Positions 1 to 5,482 of a stretch of 6,997 nt of DNA are shown piece after piece. Source of the stretch: Alkanindiges sp. (GTDB taxonomy: Bacteria; Pseudomonadota; Gammaproteobacteria; Pseudomonadales; Moraxellaceae); contig JASLIR010000207.1 in assembly GCA_030152125.1 (NCBI GenBank), forward strand, positions 1 to 6,997, read 5' to 3'. The notes below the pieces were generated by a model. It saw only the letters and a program-made list of their open reading frames with translations. It ran no database searches and had not been told where the DNA came from. Each line of letters starts with the position of its first letter. The first letter of the stretch is position 1. Position numbers and translations under genes: made by a program.

Positions 1-2
1 TG

Positions 3-86
3 AACAGTGATGGTCAGCGTTGCTGGGTGAAAGCAAGTACAGCCGCATGTGTACCTACAGCTGTCAGTAATTGGGATGGCCGTTAA
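3..86 (+). CDS. C-terminal end of an unidentified protein, possibly a type IV pilin-like protein (5' end outside window)
   Basis: An open frame enters from the left edge and gives 27 residues before TAA at 84-86, ending in SNWDGR. The other two plus frames contain stops within the first 10 bases. The fragment has two cysteines nine residues apart (codons at 21-23 and 48-50) with a tryptophan directly after the first. A short C-terminal disulfide loop of this kind is common in type IV pilins and minor pilins. From memory, pil/com minor pilin genes lie near rpsP in Acinetobacter, which would fit, but this is recollection and not something the sequence shows. The fragment is too short to assign a function. 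Confidence is moderate that it is coding and low that it is a pilin. Confidence 0.5.
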   Translation, partial: NSDGQRCWVKASTAACVPTAVSNWDGR

Positions 87-132
87 TTTTTTGATCAAAA
101 AACTTTCTATTTAAACCTAATTAGTTTAATAT
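87..132 (+). promoter_or_regulatory. AT-rich candidate promoter region for rpsP operon, with a 16-bp palindrome
   Basis: The stretch is strongly AT-rich, unlike its surroundings. It contains a perfect palindrome of T6-GATC-A6 at 87-102 and a good -10-like hexamer TTTAAT at 125-130 (overlapped by TAATAT at 127-132). No convincing -35 lies 16-18 bases upstream; the best-looking one, TTGATC at 91-96, is too far away. The A/T tracts could act as an UP element. Start of transcription would fall near 137, inside the 5' arm of the following hairpin, which complicates this reading. The call rests on composition and one hexamer. Confidence 0.3.
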
Positions 133-162
133 GTCGGCCTCTTTAAAGGGGTCGACTTTTTT
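133..162 (+). terminator. Rho-independent terminator (or rpsP leader attenuator)
   Basis: The 10-bp stem has GTCGGCCTCT (133-142) against AGGGGTCGAC (147-156), with two G-U pairs, a TTAA tetraloop and a T6 run at 157-162. This is the classic intrinsic terminator layout for plus-strand transcription. It most simply ends the gene whose stop is at 84-86. If transcription of rpsP starts upstream of it, it would instead work as an attenuator in the rpsP leader. I see no good promoter between it and rpsP, so the second reading remains possible. Confidence 0.72.
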
Positions 163-183
163 GTATCCGGTGGTCGGATACAA
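161..183 (+). promoter_or_regulatory. Perfect 9-bp inverted repeat in the rpsP leader
   Basis: TTGTATCCG (161-169) and CGGATACAA (175-183) are exact inverted copies around a five-base GTGGT loop. The repeat starts inside the T run of the preceding hairpin and ends 32 bases before the rpsP start. No T run follows, so it is not a second terminator. A further ATCCG at 190-194 could compete for the CGGAT of the 3' arm and give an alternative pairing. It may be an RNA leader structure or an operator for a dimeric DNA-binding protein; the sequence alone does not decide. Confidence 0.5.
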
Positions 184-215
184 CGATAGATCCGTAAAAA
201 TCATAAAGGTGTAGC

Positions 216-473
216 ATGGTAGTTATTCGTTTAGCGCGCGGTGGTGCGAAAAAGCGTCCTTTTTATCAAATCGTTGTAACTGACAGCCGCAATGCGCGTG
301 ATGGTCGTTTCATCGAGCGTATTGGTTTTTTCAACCCGACTGCTCAAGGTCAGGCTGAGAAAATTCGTCTGGATGCTGAGCGTTATAGTCACTGGGTAGC
401 TCAAGGTGCGCAACCTTCTGAGCGTGTAGCTGCGATTGCTGCCCAAAACGCAAAAGCAAAAGCTGCTGCTTAA
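216..473 (+). CDS. rpsP: 30S ribosomal protein bS16
   Basis: This small basic protein of the 30S body binds 16S rRNA and is needed for ordered 30S assembly. The 85-residue product matches the family length (about 80-90). Its N-terminal half carries the conserved run of bS16: [17 protein letters not shown], followed by [15 protein letters not shown] and IGFFNP (residues 1-41). The tail is alanine- and lysine-rich, as is usual for Moraxellaceae-type S16. AAAGG at 205-209, six bases before ATG, supports the start. Codon choice leans to CGT and GTT, as expected for a highly expressed gene. It is the first gene of the conserved rpsP-rimM-trmD-rplS cluster and is separated from rimM by a terminator-type hairpin. 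Identification is essentially certain. Confidence 0.98.
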   Translation: MVVIRLARGGAKKRPFYQIVVTDSRNARDGRFIERIGFFNPTAQGQAEKIRLDAERYSHWVAQGAQPSERVAAIAAQNAKAKAAA

Positions 474-480
474 TTTTAAT

Positions 481-512
481 AAGAGCCTAAGGGGTTTTCC
501 TCGGGCTCTTTT
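481..512 (+). terminator. Intercistronic terminator/attenuator between rpsP and rimM
   Basis: AAGAGCC (481-487) pairs with GGCTCTT (504-510). Further weaker pairing inside (AGG 490-492 with CCT 499-501) makes a long hairpin, and a T4 run (509-512) follows. It begins eight bases after the rpsP stop. In the known E. coli operon, RimM and TrmD are made in much smaller amounts than S16 and L19. A leaky terminator here would be one way to achieve the same. The T run is short, so partial read-through is likely, and rimM has no other clear promoter. Confidence 0.65.
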
Positions 513-532
513 ACATTGTGTGATGTCAACAG

Positions 533-1081
533 ATGAATAATAAGTTGCAACCTCCTGCTGACCGCTTGCATATTGGTCAATTGCGCGCAGCTTATGGTTT
601 ACAGGGCTGGTTATGGATTTATTCCAATACTGACCCCATCACCAATGTATTTAATTACCTGCCTTGGTGGGTAGAAACCAGTGCTGGCTGGCAACAGCTT
701 GATGTAAAGCGCTGGCGTGCACAGGGTAAGGGACTGGTTGTTGCGCTAAAGGGTGTGGAAGACCGCACTGCAGCAGAGCAATTAATGGGTGCCAACCTGT
801 GGATCGAAAAATCCAGGCTGCCGCAAGCAGGGCTGGATGAGTTTTACTGGTCAGATCTTGTCGGCCTAACCGTGTTAGGGGTAGATGAGGCTGGTCAACC
901 GGTAAATCTGGGTAAAATTGCCGAGCTGTTTGAAACAGGCGCCAATGATGTGATGGTGGTACGTGCCACGCCAGATAGTGTTGATGGTGAAGAGCGTATG
1001 ATCCCATGGCATCGTGATATTGTGCAGTCGGTTGATTTGCAAGCCAGGCAAATGCTGGTGAACTGGGGTGCTGATTACTGA
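533..1081 (+). CDS. rimM: Ribosome maturation factor RimM
   Basis: RimM binds the 30S head and protein uS19 and helps late 16S rRNA processing and 30S maturation. The 182 residues fit the family (about 170-185). The N-terminal RimM barrel spans about residues 10-97, with the signature GQLRAAYGLQGWLWI at 15-29. The C-terminal PRC-barrel follows from about 103, with FYWSDLVGLTV (104-114), ETGANDVMVV (134-143) and IPWHRDIVQSVD (157-168), and ends in the typical Trp-acidic-Tyr tail. No Shine-Dalgarno sequence is visible ahead of the ATG, and the nearest in-frame GTG (518) runs straight into TGA, so the chosen start is the only reasonable one. Together with the hairpin upstream, this predicts low expression relative to rpsP. 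The gene is intact. Confidence 0.96.
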   Translation: MNNKLQPPADRLHIGQLRAAYGLQGWLWIYSNTDPITNVFNYLPWWVETSAGWQQLDVKRWRAQGKGLVVALKGVEDRTAAEQLMGANLWIEKSRLPQAGLDEFYWSDLVGLTVLGVDEAGQPVNLGKIAELFETGANDVMVVRATPDSVDGEERMIPWHRDIVQSVDLQARQMLVNWGADY

Positions 1082-1082
1082 T

Positions 1083-1097
1083 ACGGAGGTTTTCCGT
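1083..1097 (+). promoter_or_regulatory. Small hairpin enclosing a strong ribosome-binding site in the rimM-trmD spacer
   Basis: ACGGA (1083-1087) pairs with TCCGT (1093-1097) around a five-base loop and holds the GGAGG at 1085-1089. This consensus ribosome-binding site does not serve trmD (it is 38 bases away) but sits six bases before a GTG codon at 1096. The hairpin could shield the site. Confidence 0.35.
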
Positions 1098-1113
1098 GAG
1101 TAATCCTGACTAA
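1096..1113 (+). CDS. Candidate five-codon leader mini-ORF before trmD
   Basis: GTG at 1096 is followed by four sense codons (Ser-Asn-Pro-Asp) and TAA at 1111-1113. It has a consensus GGAGG six bases upstream, a better site than those of rimM or trmD. The stop codon overlaps the AAGAGG that serves trmD (1112-1117). Ribosomes ending here could therefore re-initiate on, or unmask, trmD. The frame is not that of trmD, so it is not an alternative trmD start. A five-codon frame is easily produced by chance; the case rests on the ribosome-binding site and its position. Confidence 0.25.
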   Translation: MSNPD

Positions 1114-1127
1114 GAGGTAATGCCGCG

Positions 1128-1892
1128 ATGTGGTTTGCAGTCATTACACTTTTCCCGGAAATGTTTCGCGCCTTGTCGGACTTTGGCATTAGTGGCCGGG
1201 CGACACAGCGTAAACAGGCAGAACTGGTTTGTATTAACCCGCGAGATTTTTGTGAAGACAATTACCGCCGTGTCGATGAGCGCCCTTTTGGTGGCGGCCC
1301 CGGCATGGTGATGATGGCAGAGCCTCTGGCAAAAGCCATAACGCATGCTAGGCAACTGGCGGCAGAAGCCCAGTGTCAACATGTGCCAGTGGTATATATG
1401 TCGCCACAGGGCAAGACACTGAATGAGCCTGCAGTGAAAAACATGATGGCTTATGACGGCCTGATTGTATTATGCGGCCGTTATGAAGGTGTAGATGAGC
1501 GGCTGATTCAGCAGTATGTGGATCAGGAATGGTCGATTGGCGACTACGTACTGAGTGGTGGCGAATTGCCTGCCATGGTATTGCTGGATAGTCTGATACG
1601 GCGTTTGCCGGATGTGATGTCCGACCAGCAATCGGCAGAACAGGATTCTTTTGTGGATGGTTTACTGGACTGTCCACATTATACCAAACCGGATGTATTT
1701 GAGGGTTTGGCGGTGCCAGCGGTTTTAAAAAGCGGGCACCATCTGGAAATTGAAAAGTGGCGTTTTTTACAGCGTTACCAGCGTACCGTAGAGCGGCGAC
1801 CTGAACTGGTTGCACACGTTGCATTGAGTAAACAGCAGAAGAAATGGCTACACAGTGTTGAAGCCCCTGATCGAGGCTTGATCGATCAATAA
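1128..1892 (+). CDS. trmD: tRNA (guanine-37-N1)-methyltransferase TrmD
   Basis: TrmD methylates N1 of G37, next to the anticodon, in tRNAs that read CNN codons plus some others. It uses S-adenosylmethionine and prevents +1 frameshifting; it is essential in most bacteria. The 254 residues equal the usual length. The start [13 protein letters not shown] matches the family. SPOUT trefoil-knot motifs are present: [11 protein letters not shown] (52-62), SPQG (92-95), [11 protein letters not shown] (117-127) and [12 protein letters not shown] (137-148). The D-S-F segment has Asp173 at the likely catalytic position, followed by [10 protein letters not shown] (179-188) and the C-terminal tRNA-binding domain. 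AAGAGG (1112-1117), ten bases before the ATG, is the probable ribosome-binding site. An ATG eight bases earlier is out of frame. The gene lies 46 bases after rimM and is co-transcribed with it. Confidence 0.98.
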   Translation: MWFAVITLFPEMFRALSDFGISGRATQRKQAELVCINPRDFCEDNYRRVDERPFGGGPGMVMMAEPLAKAITHARQLAAEAQCQHVPVVYMSPQGKTLNEPAVKNMMAYDGLIVLCGRYEGVDERLIQQYVDQEWSIGDYVLSGGELPAMVLLDSLIRRLPDVMSDQQSAEQDSFVDGLLDCPHYTKPDVFEGLAVPAVLKSGHHLEIEKWRFLQRYQRTVERRPELVAHVALSKQQKKWLHSVEAPDRGLIDQ

Positions 1893-1908
1893 GCAAGCGC
1901 TTGCAAGC
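1878..1908. repeat. Two adjacent 12-bp perfect palindromes at the trmD stop
   Basis: TTGATCGATCAA (1878-1889) covers the last codons of trmD and carries two GATC sites. GCAAGCGCTTGC (1893-1904) follows after three bases. GCAAGC recurs at 1903-1908, exactly 10 bases after its first copy at 1893, so the hexamers face the same side of the helix. The array could be a protein-binding site upstream of rplS or a weak hairpin. No known motif is claimed. Confidence 0.45.
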
Positions 1909-1930
1909 ATTGTTTGCAGGTAAATACAAA
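1901..1930 (+). promoter_or_regulatory. Weak candidate promoter for rplS
   Basis: TTGCAA (1901-1906) and TACAAA (1925-1930) are separated by 18 bases, and each matches four of six consensus positions for sigma-70. The 122-base gap between trmD and rplS is long for an operon and would leave room for a separate promoter and a leader. Separate transcription would help rplS outpace rimM and trmD. The hexamer matches are poor, so this is only a suggestion. Confidence 0.22.
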
Positions 1931-1961
1931 CGGGAGATATGCGCCTTAGCCTCTGTCCCCA

Positions 1962-1997
1962 GCGCGTTAATCAGCCTTATTCTCGGGCATTAACCGC
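1962..1997 (+). promoter_or_regulatory. Structured leader hairpin directly upstream of rplS
   Basis: A 13-pair hairpin forms from three blocks. GCG (1962-1964) pairs with CGC (1995-1997), GTTAAT (1966-1971) with ATTAAC (1989-1994), and GCCT (1974-1977) with GGGC (1985-1988, one G-U). Single C1965 and the pair C1972-A1973 bulge on the 5' side, and the loop is seven bases. No T run follows, so it is not a terminator. The structure ends six bases before the rplS ribosome-binding site GGAG (2004-2007). Helix-bulge-helix elements at this position are typical of ribosomal protein autoregulation sites. An L19 leader is known in Firmicutes, but I do not claim homology. Confidence 0.45.
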
Positions 1998-2014
1998 ATG
2001 TTAGGAGATCTACC

Positions 2015-2386
2015 ATGAGTGGTAAGCATCTATTAGTTCAAGCTGTTGAAAATGCTCAATTGAAAACCGATATTCCAGCTTTTGCACCTGGTGACACTGT
2101 TGTTGTTCAGGTAAAAGTAAAGGAAGGTGACCGTGAGCGTCTGCAGGCGTTTGAAGGCGTTGTTATCGCTATCAAAAACCGTGGCCTGAACTCTGCTTTC
2201 ACCGTACGCAAGATTTCTAGCGGTGTTGGTGTTGAGCGTGTGTTCCAGACTCACTCACCAGTTGTTGCTAAGATTGAAGTTAAACGTCGTGGTGATGTAC
2301 GCCGTGCCAAGCTGTACTACTTGCGTGATCGTTCAGGTAAATCTGCACGTATCCGTGAGAAGTTACCAGCACGCAAAACTGCCTAA
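2015..2386 (+). CDS. rplS: 50S ribosomal protein bL19
   Basis: This protein lies at the 30S-50S interface of the large subunit and takes part in inter-subunit bridges. The 123 residues fit the usual 113-125. Conserved family segments are [20 protein letters not shown] (23-42), [19 protein letters not shown] (42-60), [20 protein letters not shown] (62-81), and [15 protein letters not shown] (90-104), followed by a basic C-terminus. GGAG at 2004-2007, seven bases before the ATG, fixes the start. Codon use again favours CGT and GTT, like rpsP and unlike rimM and trmD, as expected for a highly expressed gene. It is the last gene of the plus-strand cluster and is followed by the bidirectional terminator at 2423-2453. 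Confidence 0.98.
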   Translation: MSGKHLLVQAVENAQLKTDIPAFAPGDTVVVQVKVKEGDRERLQAFEGVVIAIKNRGLNSAFTVRKISSGVGVERVFQTHSPVVAKIEVKRRGDVRRAKLYYLRDRSGKSARIREKLPARKTA

Positions 2387-2422
2387 TGATTGTTTAGACA
2401 ATTTTTATGTAGCTTATGCTGT

Positions 2423-2453
2423 AAAAAACGCATCAGAAATGATGCGTTTTTTT
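2423..2453. terminator. Bidirectional Rho-independent terminator between rplS and mnhG
   Basis: The stem AAAAAACGCATCA (2423-2435) pairs fully with TGATGCGTTTTTT (2440-2452) around a GAAA tetraloop, and one more T follows. Read on the plus strand it gives a stable core with a T7 run and ends rplS transcription. Read on the minus strand the A6 tract becomes a T6 run and ends the mnh operon, whose last stop is 27 bases away. It is the only such element between the converging genes. Confidence 0.93.
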
Positions 2454-2479
2454 ATGGCTATCCTATGCTGGAAAGCCGC

Positions 2480-2845
2480 TTAATCCACTTCTTCACGCTG
2501 GCGTTGCCAGGGTAAACGGCGGGCAATTGATTCCGGTACTTCGCCACTGCGCGAACGCAAATTAAGATGTAATGCTGCCTGTGCCAGCAGGTTGGCCGAT
2601 ACAGGTGCTGTTAAAAAAGACAACAGGGTGATGAGTAGCTCGGCAAAGCCAATACGCCCCAACATAGCTGAAAACAGCATGGATGCGATCAGGATACTGC
2701 CCAGCCCCAGTGTCGATGCTTTGGTAGGGGCATGCAGGCGCATATATAAATCTGGCAACCGAATTAAGCCGATAGCCCCAATTAACATAAAAACAGAGGC
2801 AATGATAAGCAGGATTGCCACTATCCACTCCACTAGAATAGTCAT
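2480..2845 (-). CDS. mnhG: Mrp-type Na+(K+)/H+ antiporter subunit G
   Basis: This small membrane subunit belongs to the Mrp/Mnh/Pha/Sha cation-proton antiporter (names mrpG, phaG and shaG are also used). The 121 residues form three hydrophobic segments (about 5-28, 46-62 and 66-90), followed by a charged cytoplasmic-type tail. The MnhG signature GLIRLPDLYMRLHAPTKAST lies at 26-45, with the conserved leucine- and glycine-rich stretch after it. A near-perfect GGAGG (2854-2850) overlaps the end of mnhF and lies four bases before the ATG, and the start is nine bases after the mnhF stop. It is the last gene of the operon. Its own catalytic role in the family is unclear, but the complex needs it. 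Confidence 0.94.
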   Translation of the reverse strand: MTILVEWIVAILLIIASVFMLIGAIGLIRLPDLYMRLHAPTKASTLGLGSILIASMLFSAMLGRIGFAELLITLLSFLTAPVSANLLAQAALHLNLRSRSGEVPESIARRLPWQRQREEVD

Positions 2846-2849
2846 ATCG

Positions 2850-2854
2850 CCTCC
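2850..2854 (-). promoter_or_regulatory. Ribosome-binding site of mnhG abutting the mnhF stop
   Basis: The minus strand reads TAAGGAGGCGATATG, so GGAGG directly follows the TAA of mnhF and serves mnhG with a four-base spacer. A ribosome finishing mnhF would sit on this site, which indicates coupled translation. Confidence 0.7.
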
Positions 2855-3136
2855 TTAATCAATGACATGCCCAGTACTAAAATAGCGTGCCAGGGCTGCG
2901 GTTGAGACAAAGCCAAGCAGGGCAATCAGCAGGGCCGCTTCAAAGAACAGGAAGCTGCGCCAGTATAGACCCAAAAGAATAATTAGGGCCGTGACATAAA
3001 TAAAAATGGTATCCACCGCCAGCAGGCGATCAATCACAGTTGGTCCAATTACCAGGCGCCAGATGCACAGAAAAATGCATACTGATACGGTAAAAATACT
3101 GATGCTGAGGGCCGTGGTGAGTACATCAAATATCAT
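2855..3136 (-). CDS. mnhF: Mrp-type Na+(K+)/H+ antiporter subunit F
   Basis: This small hydrophobic subunit of the same antiporter has 93 residues, the usual family size. Three membrane segments lie at about 5-29, 42-58 and 64-85. The MnhF signature GPTVIDRLLAVDT occupies 31-43, with the conserved Asp36-Arg37 and Asp42. FFEAALLIALLGFVSTAALA follows at 64-83. The start is the ATG that overlaps the mnhE stop as ATGA. GGAGG (3148-3144) lies seven bases upstream inside the end of mnhE. The overlap and strong site indicate translation coupled to mnhE. In related complexes MrpF and MrpG pack beside MrpE and MrpA. Confidence 0.95.
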   Translation of the reverse strand: MIFDVLTTALSISIFTVSVCIFLCIWRLVIGPTVIDRLLAVDTIFIYVTALIILLGLYWRSFLFFEAALLIALLGFVSTAALARYFSTGHVID

Positions 3137-3666
3137 GCGGCATCCTCCACAACATTAAGCTTGTACACTTTCATCAAGGGCAGTTCATAGCGGGTTTTGA
3201 TCTCGTTGATCACGCTCGCTTCATCTTCAGCATTTAATGAGTGCACCAGGATGCTGCCACGTTCATCATCCAGCCCGGCAGATACTGTGCCGGGCGTGGT
3301 GGTGATAATCAGTGCCAGCAGGGTATTTACATGCGGGTGATCGCAGGCCAGTGGCACGCGAATCCATTTGGGATGCAGGTTATCCAGTGGTCCCAGCACC
3401 AAACGGGCGACGACTACATTAGCAACCACAATATCCCATAGCACCACAAAAAACAGTTTAACCGCACTCAGCCAGTCCACCGGCTGGGCCGGGGCGATAA
3501 AAAACTGTACCGCTTTGGGAATGGACAGCGCCAGAACAATGGCAATCAGCACCTGGCCAAAAGCAATACTATGTACCAGTAACAGCCAGCTTATAACCAG
3601 TATGGCGGACAGGAAGGGGTGTGGCAGCCAGATGCTTTGCCAGTGGCGTGTATGCTGCTTAGTCAT
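3133..3666 (-). CDS. mnhE: Mrp-type Na+(K+)/H+ antiporter subunit E
   Basis: Subunit E of the antiporter has 177 residues (family usually about 160-175). Hydrophobic segments are at about 18-37, 38-58 and 67-93. A soluble domain with the family core LLALIITTTPGTVSAGLDDE (116-135) and SILVHSLN (138-145) follows. The frame is open upstream to an ATG at 3780, but I chose the ATG at 3666-3664. The extra 38 residues would be polar, unlike the family, and lie wholly inside the mnhD coding end. GGAG (3677-3674) sits seven bases before the chosen ATG. This start overlaps the mnhD stop by eight bases, and the stop overlaps mnhF as ATGA. Assignment is firm; the start is fairly sure. Confidence 0.94.
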   Translation of the reverse strand: MTKQHTRHWQSIWLPHPFLSAILVISWLLLVHSIAFGQVLIAIVLALSIPKAVQFFIAPAQPVDWLSAVKLFFVVLWDIVVANVVVARLVLGPLDNLHPKWIRVPLACDHPHVNTLLALIITTTPGTVSAGLDDERGSILVHSLNAEDEASVINEIKTRYELPLMKVYKLNVVEDAA

Positions 3667-5482
3667 GTCCTTTCTCCATGGGTTCCATTTTGGCCTCCAC
3701 AGGTGGGGGAAGTACTTTATTGCGGTCAAACTGTGCAACTGGATGGTCGATTTGCTGGTCCTCATCCAGTTGCACCTCATTGCTGATCAGGTCAGTCTCA
3801 TCTGCCATATTATCCGCCATATTGCGGTTAAAGGTCTGGTTTACATAAGGCAGATAGGCCGGGTCAAACGGGCGCACACTAACTACTTTATGGTTTTCAT
3901 CATGCTTTAAAATGGCGCTTTGATAGGCCATGCTGTCTTTTAACTGGGTGGCGGTGGCGGTGGTGTATTGCCTGATGGGGGCGGCAGCGACCAGCATGGC
4001 AATTAATAAGGCTGTTAGCGTAAATAGGGCAGCAGGCAGGTAGCGCGGCGATTGATAACGCCCTTGTAGCTGTTTGAAACGCTGTATTTCGTCTGGGTCA
4101 TCCGGTGTATCAACATTCCAGAACAGCAGGATGCCGGCACGGCTAAGTGCAACCATTCCCAGAATACTGCTCAGGATGACAGTGCTAAAGACAAAAAACT
4201 GACTGGATAGGCCTGCCGCACTTTGCAGTAGCATAATTTTGCCAATAAAACCGGCAAAAGGTGGCAAGCCAGCTAGCATCATCAGCAGTAACAGGCTAAT
4301 CAGCCCCAGTAATACTGGTTGATACACTGGCCAGGCCGGATTTAAGGCATCACCAATGGTTTCCCGTTGTGATCGTATCCATTCTGCCAGCAGGTAACAG
4401 GCCGCTATGACCAAAGTACTTTGCGGCAGGTAAAACAGCACCGCTGACCATGCCTGCACGCTAAACAGGGCGATGCCGGTCAGAATGGTGCCGATGGAGG
4501 CCAGCATCATATAGCCGGTCATACGGCGCAGGTTACTGGCTGTCAGGGCCCCGAGTACGCCCGCCAGACTGGATAGTAAGGCAACGGGCAGCAGCCAGTC
4601 GGTCATATGAAATCCGGCCTGATCCGGCGCTACGCCAAATACGGTGGCATTAACCCGTAAAATGCTGTAAATGCCCACCTTGGTCATAATGGCAAACAGG
4701 GCAGCTACTGGCGGGGCAGCAGCAGCGTAGGTGTTGGGCAACCAGAATGATAAAGGCAGGATGGCTGCTTTAATGCCAAACACAATCAGCAATATCATGC
4801 TGCCGGTTTGTACCATGGCATATTGATCCGGTTCCAGGGTAGGCAGCAGACGGGCCACATCCACCATGTTTAAACTACCGATATTGCCATAAACCAGCGC
4901 CAGGCCGATCAGGAACAGAGCTGAGGCTACTAGGTTGATTACCACATAATGCACGCCAATTTTAAAGCGCTGGCTGCCTTGCCCATGTAGCAGCAAGACA
5001 TAGGATGCCAGCAGTAATACCTCAAAAAAGACGAACAGGTTAAACAGGTCACCAGTCAGGAAGGCACCACACAGGCCCATTAACTGAAAATGGAACATGA
5101 CGTGGAAGAAACGGCCCCGCTGGTCCCAGCCACCGCAGGCGTAACCGAGTACGGGTACTGCCAGCAGATAGGTGAGCAGCACCATCATGGCGGACAGCCG
5201 GTCCAGTGTCAGCGAAATGCCAAAGGGTGCAGCCCATTCTCCCAGGTAATAGGTACTGATTTGTCCGCTATTGGCTTGCAGCACCAGGTCAATGGCCAGC
5301 AGTAAGCCTGCAACGGTACTGATGATGCTGACCCAGCGCCTGATGTGCAGGCGTTTGCTGTTTTTGCTGGAGTCTGCACTGGGGTGACCAATCAGGATTA
5401 AGGCAAAGGCAGTTGCTGCCGGTAACAGAATAGACAGGATAGGCAGATGCACCTGCCAGAATGCTACAAATGACTCAAGCAT
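3659..5482 (-). CDS. mnhD: Mrp-type Na+(K+)/H+ antiporter subunit D (proton-channel subunit, complex I NuoM/N-like)
   Basis: This large ion-translocating subunit belongs to the same superfamily as respiratory complex I NuoL/M/N. Of 607 residues, about 1-505 are a run of hydrophobic helices of the proton-antiporter M family. Residues at the expected functional sites are present: Glu154 in FNLFVFFEVLLLASY, Lys238 in FGIKAAILPLSFWLPN, Lys268 in MTKVGIYS and Lys415 in GFIGKIMLL. Glu154 and Lys238 probably match the essential Glu and Lys of Bacillus MrpD. The last 90 residues (about 517-607) are an extra charged, proline-containing tail not seen in the usual roughly 500-residue MrpD; it holds a small NMADNMAD duplication. 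The start overlaps the mnhC stop by one base (TAATG). The core is certain; the role of the tail is unknown. Confidence 0.96.
   Translation of the reverse strand: MLESFVAFWQVHLPILSILLPAATAFALILIGHPSADSSKNSKRLHIRRWVSIISTVAGLLLAIDLVLQANSGQISTYYLGEWAAPFGISLTLDRLSAMMVLLTYLLAVPVLGYACGGWDQRGRFFHVMFHFQLMGLCGAFLTGDLFNLFVFFEVLLLASYVLLLHGQGSQRFKIGVHYVVINLVASALFLIGLALVYGNIGSLNMVDVARLLPTLEPDQYAMVQTGSMILLIVFGIKAAILPLSFWLPNTYAAAAPPVAALFAIMTKVGIYSILRVNATVFGVAPDQAGFHMTDWLLPVALLSSLAGVLGALTASNLRRMTGYMMLASIGTILTGIALFSVQAWSAVLFYLPQSTLVIAACYLLAEWIRSQRETIGDALNPAWPVYQPVLLGLISLLLLMMLAGLPPFAGFIGKIMLLQSAAGLSSQFFVFSTVILSSILGMVALSRAGILLFWNVDTPDDPDEIQRFKQLQGRYQSPRYLPAALFTLTALLIAMLVAAAPIRQYTTATATQLKDSMAYQSAILKHDENHKVVSVRPFDPAYLPYVNQTFNRNMADNMADETDLISNEVQLDEDQQIDHPVAQFDRNKVLPPPVEAKMEPMEKGHD
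3804..3827. repeat. Imperfect 12-bp tandem duplication within mnhD
   Basis: GCCATATTATCC (3804-3815) is followed directly by GCCATATTGCGG (3816-3827), with the first eight bases identical. On the minus strand it encodes Asn-Met-Ala-Asp twice in succession (residues 554-561 of MnhD). It keeps the frame and lies in the extra C-terminal tail, where small duplications would be tolerated. Confidence 0.6.

Noticed and set aside
523..540. ATG with a five-codon frame overlapping the rimM start
   Set aside because: It has no ribosome-binding site, unlike the mini-ORF before trmD, and is likely chance.
1120..1311. ATG eight bases before trmD opening a 63-codon frame
   Set aside because: It is out of frame with trmD, overlaps its conserved N-terminus and encodes nothing recognisable.
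1348..1929. 193-codon open frame antisense to trmD
   Set aside because: It is the complement of a certain gene, resembles no family I recognise and has no sign of its own expression; treated as a shadow frame.
2389..2406. Hairpin ATTGT-TTAG-ACAAT with a T run right after rplS
   Set aside because: It has only five mostly A-T pairs, and a much stronger terminator follows 20 bases later. It may be a minor pre-terminator but cannot be supported.
3667..3780. 38-residue N-terminal extension of mnhE from an ATG at 3780
   Set aside because: It lies entirely inside mnhD, is polar and unlike MnhE, and the downstream ATG at 3666 has a well-spaced GGAG.
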